Source: Motacilla alba alba (taxonomy: Eukaryota > Chordata > Aves > Passeriformes > Motacillidae). Taken from it: 64,000 nucleotides of DNA. The DNA lies in NCBI RefSeq assembly GCF_015832195.1, contig NC_052028.1, forward strand, positions 477,501 to 541,500, in the 5' to 3' direction. A program made the position numbers and the translations under genes. The notes beneath the pieces were generated by a model. That model ran no database searches, was not told the origin of the DNA, and worked only from the letters and a program-made list of their open reading frames with translations. Shown in pieces: positions 26,740 through 36,573 of the stretch. Numbering within the stretch: the stretch's first letter is position 1; the number at the start of each line of letters is the position of its first letter.

Positions 26740-27590
26740 TTAATATGCAGTAATCTTTCACTTTACAGCATATGACTAGGCAGCGATCTGTCTTTATTAA
26801 CTTCAGATTCTGCGGAATACATTATATTTATTTTGAATGCAGGCTTTCACATACTCTTAAATATTAATGGCTGGTCTCCAGCAGTCAGCATAAATATGAT
26901 TTGCATTAGCACTAGTCATATCATATTGAGTGCCTTTGATGTCAACTATTCAGGGTACTAATATCTGACATCATCTCCCGAGGTCACTGACAACTTTGAC
27001 CTTTATTCTCATGCACAGTTTCTGTAGTCTCAGAAGCTCTTTTGAATTGATTTGAAATTTTGACTCTCCCCTTTATGAGGCAGTAAAATTGATAATTATT
27101 CAGATGGGAACTGAGCACTGAGCGAAAAATCAATTCCATCCGCTCTCTGCTGCGTATAAAATTACTTCTGACTCTGCTGGACTGAACGGATGGCCAAGGT
27201 AAAAGCAGCAGGCAGGAATAGTGAAGAGGATTAGCTGGACAAAACTAATAGCCTAAAGGGATGGCTTTGGAGATGAGGGAGTGTGTCGGTTGGGGGTTAT
27301 TATTAGCAATGATGGGACTCATTGATCATATGTTTACATCAGGTTTCCATTGGGTTATAAATCAGCCCTGAATAGAAGCGGAACCCAGGGCCTGATGCAC
27401 TACCAGGGGCACGGCGTATTAGATTATTCTCACTTTCACACTCGGATGAAAAGTGAGACATTGATTATTCATTGGCTGGCCATTAAACACTGGGTTTATG
27501 AACGATTTGACTATCATGGAAGCTAATGAACAAGACTGCTGCTTCCTAACCAGTGGTTTCAGTTTTCAGTACATCTGTTTGGTCTCAGTA
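26740..27590. promoter_or_regulatory. candidate conserved developmental enhancer
   Basis: This AT-rich, repeat-free stretch lies inside the former RANBP17 intron. It holds dense homeodomain-type ATTA/TAAT cores, an octamer-like ATTTGCAT near 26898, a TCF-like CTTTGATG near 26933 and several ATTGATTATTCATTGG-like motifs near 27463. Its composition resembles vertebrate conserved non-coding elements near developmental regulators. RANBP17 introns are a natural place for TLX3 control elements. Conservation itself cannot be seen from one sequence, so this remains a hypothesis. Confidence 0.35.
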
Positions 27591-27891
27591 ATGCATAACC
27601 CTGTTAAGGAGCGGGTCACAGACGCTTAACGGCGCTAAAAATCTGCGGCCTGCTGGCAAACTGTGCTCCACTTTGGGGGTTTGGCGGCTCGGTACCTGCG
27701 CCGCTGCCGCGCTCCCTGCTCAGCTCCCAGCCGGGACTCGGGGCTGCCGTGAGGCTCCGGCGGCAGACGGACAATGACCCCCCGCAGGTGTGCCCCGGGC
27801 CGGGCCGGGCCGGGCCGTGCCGGGGAACTCGGGCAGCGCCGGCCCCGCGCCCCTGCCCAGCGCGCCCGGGGCGGGGCGGCGGCTCCGCTGG

Positions 27892-28071
27892 CCCGGCACG
27901 GCCCGGAACTTCCCGGCACGGCCTGGAACTGCCCGGCACGGCCCGGAACTTCCCGGCACGGCCTGGAACTGCCTGGCACGGCCCGGCACTGCCCGGCACG
28001 GCCTGGAACTGCCCGGCACGGCCTGGAACTGCCCGGCACGGCCCGGCACTGCCCGGCACGGCCTGGAACTG
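27892..28071. repeat. 20-bp GC-rich minisatellite, nine copies
   Basis: Nine units of 20 bp follow each other. They are of two main types, CCCGGCACGG followed by CCCGGAACTT or by CCTGGAACTG, and the first four units alternate. Because 20 is not a multiple of 3, all frames are visited, which gives repetitive Pro-Gly-Thr-Ala frames on + and Ala-Val-Pro-Gly frames on -. Confidence 0.97.
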
Positions 28072-28301
28072 CCCGGGGTGGGGGCCGGGGCCGAGCGGCC
28101 GCCTCCCCGGAGGAGAAGGCGGCATGCGGTAGGTGCGGGCCGGGCCCGCGGGCGACGGGAGAGGCTGGGGCTGGGCAGGGGCGGCTGTGCGGACCCGGGG
28201 CCCTCCCGCAGCAGGAACCGCCGCCCGCCCTCCCGGCCTCGAGTGCGGGTGTCCCGCTGTCCTGCGGGCAGCGTCACCGCTCCGCGCGTCCGGAACGGCG
28301 G

Positions 28302-28329
28302 CATCACTATCATCATCATCATCATCACT

Positions 28330-28363
<34 letters not shown>

Positions 28364-28369
28364 CCATCA
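28302..28369. repeat. ATC trinucleotide microsatellite
   Basis: About 22 ATC-type units with two ACT interruptions. In open frames it yields poly-His, poly-Ile or poly-Ser on the + strand and poly-Met on the - strand. These are not real proteins. Confidence 0.97.
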
Positions 28370-28552
28370 CGCCCGCTCTGCTCAGCGGGCGGTCACGGTG
28401 CGGCCGCTGCGGACAGCGCCGTGTGACCGCGCCTGAGGCGCTCACGGCCCGGCCCCGAGCAGCGGAGCTGTGGGATCGCCCCCCTCGTTCCTACCTTGCT
28501 CGCTCACGTGTGACCCGCAGCAGCTCGGGGCTTTCATGGGTTGACGTGACTG

Positions 28553-28726
28553 TATAAAGAGGGAGCGGTAGAGAACATAGAAGTGAAACAGCTCCGTAAT
28601 GCTCAGGAGCAAGTTTCGGCATCTCTGGGAACTCGGCAGCGGCTGTTGGCTCTGGCTGGGTTTTGCCGCGTCCGGGCTCGTAGCCCCGGGCGAGCAGCCT
28701 GAGCTCCATCTGCAGACAGCCACTTG
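28553..28726 (+). promoter_or_regulatory. possible TATA promoter with first exon of an unknown transcript
   Basis: A CRE-like TTGACGTGA at 28541-28549 precedes TATAAA at 28553-28558 at the 3' edge of the CpG island. About 170 bp downstream, CACTTG is followed by a good GTGAGG splice donor at 28727. Together this looks like a small promoter with a non-coding first exon. No downstream exon was identified, so the call is speculative. Confidence 0.25.
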
Positions 28727-28759
28727 GTGAGGGGATCTTACAGCCACACCGAATTAATG

Positions 28760-31700
28760 TGGGAAGTAATTTCAGATATATGGGTACACGGTATTAAGTT
28801 CATTGCACTCAACTATTGGTGTTATGTTCTGTTCTAAGCACTTTGATAAATCGTTTTTTAAAGCTCCTACTTTGTCATTTTTCTCAAATTGAGACTTGAA
28901 GCCTCTGCTGCTTCACTTTATAAATGAAAGTGTAATTTTTGGTCTTAAGAAACTACCTTTACCTTCTCTTAATGCTGATCTTGCTGAACTCTACACATTA
29001 GGCTGTTAGCTCAATTTTTATGTAGTAAAATACTATTCCTTTTAGTTCTTTCCAAAAATCGATGAGTTTTGTAGGATCTTTCACCTGCAGTTCTAACAAA
29101 TGTTTATCAACAAGGCACGATAGGTAAAGAATTCTTGCTTGCATCTATGAAATTATTCTGTGCTGGGTGCAGAGGGGATAAATGGTTGGTTGGTTGAACA
29201 GAAACAGGATTTCAGTGGCATTCCAGTGTTCACTTTCTTTCCTGGGTGTTTTCTGGGCAGGGATGTAAAGTACAGGGAGGCCAAGTGAGGGATGGCAGTG
29301 CCCAGTGATTACTTGCTGTGCATCATTTTCAGAAGGATCACGTGGACAATGAGCTGAGTTTTCGATGAGACTGAGCACTGTAGCAGTGTTTGGGTTCCCC
29401 CTGGCCACTGGCAAGGTTGCTCCATGTCTCAGCCCGGGTGGGCCCCAGCAGGGGCCAGCGCTGGCAGAGAGGTACTTTGGGGCCATGTGTCTGTAGGACG
29501 AGGCTGTGCCCGAGCTGAGCCCTTCGAGGGTTCAGCATTTCATGGGACAGCAGGTGGGCAGTGCTGGAGGAGAGGACAATTGGCAGGGACATGGGAAGCG
29601 CCGGCATTCCCTGCCAGAGGAGAATCTGGTGGAATACAAGGGCTGGAGAGGGACCTCTGGACAGGAGTGTCGAGGTAAGAGGGAAGGTGTGCATAAAGGC
29701 CAGATCCTGGAGCCGGGAGCCAGCATGGGATGGGAGGTGCTGGGGAGGAGGAGGGGGTGATGTCCTGGGGAACTTGCCCGGGCTGCCCAGTGACCAAGGA
29801 CCCAGTGATGGGAGGCACCAAGTGAAGCATCATGAGAGGCACTGCCTGGAAAGTGGAAACCAGGAAGCAGAGATGCCAGTAGCAATGAAAAATCAAGTGG
29901 CATTATTACTACTATGAGAAAGTATTATAAATTGCAACTTTCCTTTTTCCCTTTTATATCGTGAAATAAGTGATGTTTTTGTTTTTCAGATAAAGCTCAG
30001 TGCTGTATACAGCTAGTGTGGAGTTATGCACAGTAATGGAGATAAAAACCTGCAGTGGAGCTGTGTTTATAACATGTGCTTCATGGCCCAGGCAGCAGCA
30101 CTTACATATAAGGGCATTGCAAAGAAATCTAACTGGCACTGGCAGAGGATACTGGTGCAAGATGTTGAGTGCCTAAACCTCACTCATATTTGTGAGCATA
30201 TACATCTTAAGAGCAGATCAAACCCACAGGTGTGATTGTTCCTGTGCTTAAAATCAGATGTGTTTAAAGGCTCAGCTGAATCAGGATGAGGGTGCTCAGC
30301 TTTTGCTGGCTCAAGGCTTGAAAGTTTTAATAAAATAGTGAGAGGGATTTTCCCTGGGACATCTGTTTCAGCCTCTTAGCCCAATTTAAAAATGTTATTC
30401 AATACCACCATAACTTTCTTTATTAATTGAAAGGGATGGTGATATACCAGCTGTAGCCAAGCCAGCAGAGATTTGGGTGGCTAAGCAACAGAAAAGGCAC
30501 CATATTGAGTGAGCCAAAATTCAGTCTCAAAGTCATTTACTTTAACCAGTGACAATACGTTTAGACTCTAGTGTTTCGATTTGATTGATGGTTTAATATC
30601 ATATATAATCTTTTTAATGAAGGAACCCATTTAAATATGTTAGCATTTGCACTAGTAGTCTCCCATGTACATAACTGCATTTAATCATTACGCTGATTGT
30701 TTTTGTGGTTGTGTAATTTGCATCAGCAAAATAACTATGTCAAAGCTGTATTATATTAATGAAAGCTACAGTTGCTTCTCTTGTATACATGCTTCTTACT
30801 GTTCATGTATAAAAATGGCAGCAATCCCAGTCCCAAGTATATTGCTAAATGTATAGTTATCACTATGTGTGCTGTCAATTAAGAAACAAAAAAATTAATG
30901 AGCTTAGTGTCTTTCCTAATTCTGCTTTGTTTAAAGCCTCATTGTGATTCGTTATCATGTGAACTGAGTAATTTAATTTTAAGACTTTTAATGTTAAAAT
31001 ACATCATCATTAGTGATGTATCTGAAGATTTCGCGGTCTTAATAATGGTGCTAAATCAAATTGGGAATCCCCTCTTAATCATCCAAGCTGCGCTCCAGTT
31101 CGCAGCAGCAGTTTTGGGCTGGGGAGAAGTTCCGTTCTGCCCCGAACACGCTTTGTACCAGCCCGGGGAGGAGCACAAAGCTCCGCACGGCCGCGCGAGG
31201 TGTCGGCGCCGCAGGGCCCCGGGCGAGGCAGCTGCTCCGTGTCTGCTTTTGTTTATCCCTTGCTGGTTTGTGTAGCCTTTAGGCCAGCACATGAAACAAT
31301 CGCTTCTACAGGGTCAGCTGCTGGTCAGAAGCAAAGCAAGAAAAGGCTTTGCCTTAAAACGCCTCAGCCATCATTTCAGTGCAGCTGGCACCTGCTACTG
31401 GTGCGCAGCGGGAGGGTTAGGGGTCAAAGAGGCAGTTGTTCTAAACTCAGTGATGGCTTAAAGGGACTTGTAGATTAATCTGCTTTATTAACTTCTGTAT
31501 ATTAGATAACTATTGCAGTGAATGACAGTCCGTCTTTCTGAATAAGTCCCTTCACCTCATTCTCTTTTAAATTGGCTTTTGAGTAATGAATATTAAATAG
31601 AATACATTTCAGGGTAATTAAGTGGAAACATTAGGATGGTGTTGTTTTACAATCATATCTGTAAGTTTCTTGTGTATTTATCTTGCAATATTACTATTCA

Positions 31701-33740
31701 TTGCTTTTTGCTAGCAGAACGAAAAGCATAAATGTTTCAATTAAACAAGAGGAACTGGCCGTATTTCTCACTAAACTCATGTCTTTGTGCTGCATAAGTG
31801 TTTTCAAAAAGCAAATAAGTTTAGGAAGAAGTATAAAAATGTTTTATTCCTTTTTACTCCCTGCAATGTAATACTTTACTTGGAAATGTTCAATTCATGC
31901 TGGCTGTGGTTCTGTTATGATAATAAACACTAAGAGGTGCTGGTTTGGGGAAGGTCAAAAAATATCACTGTTCCATAAATATAACTAGTGATATGAATAG
32001 CACCAATAATTTTGTAAAGTTCACATTATAATTCAAAATCCAGTTAGAAGTGATGCTTGCAGTCTACAAAGAAAGCAATATCTTTGCAAAATGGATAGGG
32101 AAAGGTAACAATCCATTCTGTGATCTGCTACTGGCAGATTTGCCACGTGAGTGATGAAACTCACTCTCTGTGAATGAACTCCCTCCTCCATTTGGAAAAA
32201 ACAAAAGTAACTTCAAAATTCTAGAATAGCTGCAGCTTACAAGGATGTTAATTGCTGTTGGATCTGAAGGCAGCAGCCAAGATGGTGCTGGTGTGGAGGT
32301 CCAGGGTTGGATGAGGCAGTTCCTGGGCATTCTGACTGGGAGTCAGAGCAGAGACATGTGCAGGTGAGGGGACTGGTTTGTGCCCAAAACTCTGTAGTGA
32401 CTGGCAGACACTAAATATGTGTCCCACTTAACCTTGGCAGATGTCTGATTTTCAGGACTCTGGAACTGAACCTCAAAATACACATTTTTCATGGGCTAGT
32501 GCTGTTGGTTTTGTCTGTTAGTGATCCTGAGAGATATTTGTGTGCTCAAGGTGTCTTCTGAAATCATGGCATCCAGCTGGGTTTTATTCCTTTGGTGCTT
32601 ACTCATTTGTAGTTTTTACTGAGAATTGAGATTCTTGTGTATTTGCATGTCTCCGGGAAGCTTCACAGCTTTAAAATAAAATACAGTTTAAAAAAAACCA
32701 AAACTTTTGTAACAATGGCTTGATGAGATCTGAGAGTGCTGTTACCTTCTCTCTGCTTAGTCCAGCATTGTCTAGGTAAGCTGAGTTTAACTTGAAGAAA
32801 TCCTCCCAGTGCTTTGCTGGGCACATCGAATGAGAGGTTTGAGTGGCTGGAAGAGCACCACACACAAAGGGCTGCAGCAGTACGGAGTTTGACCTCTCAG
32901 TAGAACCATGGTTCTGAATTCATAAGTTGTTTTCCTTCAAAAAAAGAAAAGAAATAGAAAAAATTAAAAATTAAGTGTGTGCAACCATTCTTTAAAATCT
33001 TTTTAGCGTGACAAGTAAAGTAATCTTCCATTGATATTTAAAAGTCCATCTGCAGAAATTCAGGCAGAATGTTAGAGAGATGCAATATCTATTGAAATGC
33101 TGAGTGTCAAACTGCCAGGGTAATGTATTTAGTATGAAATATAATATTCAGTGCATTTTGTTTTGATGACTGCATGAAATAGCCGTGTGGTCTTAGCCTT
33201 TGTTGTTGTTGTTGTGAAAGATGATATTCACTGCCAAGTGTTGGTGGCTGCTCAGGACACAGGAGCAATCTGCTTATTACCAGCTTTATCATCTGTCTTT
33301 GTGTTTATTTGCAAAAGCTTTGGTTACAGTTCAGTTCATCAGGATAACAAAAACACTTTTAATTGTTCCACAGAAGAAATTAGAATCTATTTATGAACAG
33401 CTTGAAAACAGAAGAGGCTTGCAATCTCTTAGGCAATGGGTAATTAATACTCATTTTAGGCTTTTTAAGTTGTATGCTGGTCCAGTGCTCTGCTCGAGCC
33501 AGCAGAGAGGTCACTGTGCCCTCCAGACCATCCTGGCACAGTGGTCACAGCCGAGCTGCTGCCTTTCTCCCACTCTCATTTCCTTCAAGGGGTGGTTTAA
33601 AGCCCACCCTGCCTCTTATCCCTGCTAATCATCTCCATATTAATTGATATGGGTAAAATAATTACCCCGGTTCTAATTGTCTCTGGTTATTGTTGCTGTG
33701 TGGGGGAAGCCTCTGGCTCTGCTCCTGGCATGTGTCCACG
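28760..33740. other. non-coding stretch, possible conserved elements
   Basis: No gene or recognisable mobile element is visible. Two AT-rich, repeat-free blocks, about 30540-31080 and 31460-32060, are rich in ATTA/TAAT cores and look like candidate conserved elements. A small GC-rich patch at about 31085-31240 sits between them. The short open frames show no similarity. Confidence 0.4.
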
Positions 33741-33743
33741 GGG

Positions 33744-34371
33744 CTGAGCCCACTCTAAGCCTGCTCTGAGCCCACCCTGAGCCCATCCTGAGCCCACTCT
33801 AAGCCTGCTCTGAGACCAGCCTGAGCCCACCCTGAACCCACTCTGAGCCTGCTCTGAGCCCACCCTGAGCCCATCCTGAGCCCATCCTGAGCCCAATCTG
33901 AGCCCACCCTGAGCCCACCCTGAGCCCATCCTGAGCCCAATCTGAGCCAAATCTGAGCCCACCCTGAGCCCATCCTGAGCCCAATCTGAGCCCACCCTGA
34001 GCCCACCCTGAGCCCACCCTGAGCCCATCCTGAGCCCACTCTAAGCCTGCTCTGAGACCAGCCTGAGCCCACCCTGAACCCACTCTGAGCCTGCTCTGAG
34101 CCCACCCTGAGCCCATCCTGAGCCCACTCTAAGCCTGCTCTGAGACCAGCCTGAGCCCACCCTGAACCCACTCTGAGCCTGCTCTGAGCCCGCCCTGAGC
34201 CCACCCTGAGCCCATCCTGAGCCCATCCTGAGCCCAATCTGAGCCCACCCTGAGCCCATCCTGAGCCCAATCTGAGCCCACCCTGAGCCCATCCTGAGCC
34301 CAATCTGAGCCCACCCTGAGCCCATCCTGAGCCCAATCTGAGCCCACCCTTAGCCCTTCCCTGAGCCCTTA
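33744..34371. repeat. 11-bp minisatellite (CTGAGCCCACC type), about 57 units
   Basis: Units of 11 bp, mostly CTGAGCCCACC, CTGAGCCCATC or CTGAGCCCAAT, run for about 630 bp. A longer variant block containing CTCTAAGCCTGCTCTGAGAC recurs at 33796, 34038 and 34126. The intervals of 242 and 88 bp are both multiples of 11, which shows segmental amplification in register. The minus-strand open frames with Gly-Ser-Gly-Trp-Ala-Gln repeats are artefacts of it. Confidence 0.98.
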
Positions 34372-35895
34372 CTGGAAGGTGTTGGTGTAGGTGAAATTGT
34401 TGTTCTCTCCTCCCAAGAGGATTAAATAATGTGTAACTAATCATTGGGGTAGAGATGCTTGTAGGAGACCCCAGCTTCATCCTGTGTCACCTCTCAGACA
34501 AGAGTGCTGGCTATACAGGACAGAGAGAGGCTCTCACTGTGTGGACTGTAAAAGATGCTTAAGGATCCTCAAAGATGAGCCTGTGCTAGAAAGCCCTGAA
34601 CCTGTCTGCTTCTTCATGTGCTGCAAAAAGCAGAGAGGAATGGGAATAATTTTTTTTTTGTGAGTTTTTTAAAGAGCTCAGCCCTCTGGTACATCAGACC
34701 ATCCTGAAATTTGTGTTACAAATTATGGCAGGTTGTGCCTTCCACAGGTCCCAGTTAATCACAGTTCTGTTGTCTTTAAAAACAGCTGTAGCATCATATA
34801 GTTACAGCCACTTATTTAGAAATAGCTGAATCTTAAATAAGCAGCTTAGATTAATATAAAATGACAGTCTAGTAGCTGTAACTTAAAATCTCTGCATGCT
34901 ACCAGCTGAAAAATGCAGATTAAGGATTGATGTCACAATCTTAAATTATTCCAGCCTAAGGTGGAATAACTTGCTGTCTAACAGGGAGCACAGATGGATA
35001 GGCAGGAAGAAGCTGTGCAGATACATGAGTTTGTAAACATCTGTCAGCTACAGCAGGTACCCAAATACAAAATCTTGCACTTCAGGCAGCACATGAGCAT
35101 GTGACATTCAACAGAGGGTTTACATGAAATTCAGCACAGATAGGAACAAGTCAACACACCCTGGAAGGTAGTAATTAATGAAATATATCCCCACCTCCCT
35201 TCAGAAGGAGGAGGGATTTCATTCATCAGGCATTGTCAGTACTGCTGCTCTTAACTGTTCTGCTTCCAGAATTTGATGTAGCCAGCCCTTAGACCAAGCA
35301 AAATTGCTCCACCCTGTGAGACACAGTGCTTTCCTACTGGGGGAGGCTACACTGGCCAGCTGGCATCACTTCTGCAGCTCTGGTGGGTGTCAGCCTCCCC
35401 AGGAGCACGGTCTCCCCTGACAGAGATGGACCCAGTTCTGATGGGTGAGACTGGATGTGTGATAGCCCTTCTTGGAAAAAGTTCAGATGCAACTGCAATT
35501 TGAAAATAACATACTCTGTCATGTAGGAATGAGGTCTCAGACAATTACTGTTTGAAAACCCGCTGGGGCAGGGCAGAGCTGTGTTGTGAGCAGCTTGGGT
35601 GCAGGCTGTAGCTGCTGCCCCTGCCCTGCGGTGCTGTGGTGACTCTCTGGCATAGCACAAACCTCTGCTTTGTAATCCCATCAATGCCCTGGAAGGCAGC
35701 TCACTGCTGGCTAAAGGTAGTGAATTAGGAGGGGAAACTTTGGAAGGAGCACTTTGCACTCCTGCTCTGGGTTATTGTATTATTAACATAAGAACCAGAC
35801 CACAGTGGCTCTGGTACACATGGCAGGGGCTAAACCTGTCCTGAGGGTGTCCTGAGAGTGTGCTTATGCTCCTGTTTATATACAAAGTCAGCTCT
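34372..35895. other. non-coding stretch
   Basis: Mixed-composition intronic DNA between the 11-bp minisatellite and the LTR. No gene, exon or repeat family was recognised. Confidence 0.5.
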
Positions 35896-36567
35896 TGTCG
35901 GAACCCAGGACTCTCCTCTGGGTGTCCTGGATGGCCAGAGCCACTGGCAGGGGGCTCTGAGACCCTGGCATGCAGCCAAAGACACACGTGGGGTTTTGAT
36001 CTTAGCCCGTGGAGCAAGTTACTAACTCTGTATGAAGAATTACAAGCCACACACACACAAGTTTAGATAGTATAGTAGAAGTAGTCACGAAGTAAAGGGT
36101 AGGATTTTTGAGTGCTGTACAGGGGGGTTTTAAGCCTTGTACGCAGGGTCCAAGTTTTGTACATGGGGGTCAGGAGCTCTAAGATGGAGGGATTTGGGTG
36201 TGCCCTGTCCTCTTTCTTTCTCCTTCCTAGCCTCCATGTCTTTGGTGGTGTTGGCACTCACAGATTGGTTTAGAGTAGAAAGTCACCATTCAATATAGAT
36301 AGTAGGTATTGGAGAGAAAGCATAAACATGTAGTACGTAATATATGATATAAAAGATGGCACCAGCCCCCTGGGAGGGCAGCGTGCCTTTGTCTGAGCTG
36401 CTGAACGGGCCACAGCAGTTCAGGAGAAGAATCTTGTAGATAACCAACAATAAACAACCTCGAGACCGGACAACAGAAGACTACTGAGTCTTTCTTCGAA
36501 GGCACGGGTTGGAGGAGGGACTTTTCCATCTTTTGGGGTCACCCCAATCCGGGGGTGAAACCCCACA
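35896..36567 (+). mobile_element. solo LTR of an endogenous retrovirus, copy 2
   Basis: This 672-bp element begins TGTCGGAACCC and ends GAAACCCCACA. It is flanked by a perfect 6-bp duplication AGCTCT at 35890-35895 and 36568-36573. It has a TATA box at 36348-36354 and AATAAA at 36449-36454. It is closely similar along its length to the LTR at 8140-8809 and in the same orientation. The different flanking duplications show two independent insertions rather than a segmental duplication. No internal genes are present. Confidence 0.94.
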
Positions 36568-36573
36568 AGCTCT

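Larger units (their letters stand above)
27600..28760. promoter_or_regulatory. intronic CpG island
   Basis: GC content rises sharply at about 27600 and falls after about 28740, with many CpG dinucleotides. The island contains a GGGCC pentamer run (about 27793-27817), the 20-bp minisatellite, the ATC microsatellite and a TATA-like motif. It lies in the 14-kb intron between relic exons 4 and 5. The long open frames here, on both strands, are artefacts of GC-rich repeats. CpG islands usually mark promoters, but no transcript is known from this sequence. Confidence 0.7.

Noticed and set aside
27616..28557. Long overlapping open frames of 100-255 residues on both strands.
   Set aside because: Composition and minisatellite artefacts in a CpG island, with homopolymeric His/Ile/Met runs from the ATC repeat.
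33687..34480. Minus-strand 241-residue Gly-Ser-Gly-Trp-Ala-Gln repeat protein.
   Set aside because: Translation of the 11-bp minisatellite; no flanking coding signal.
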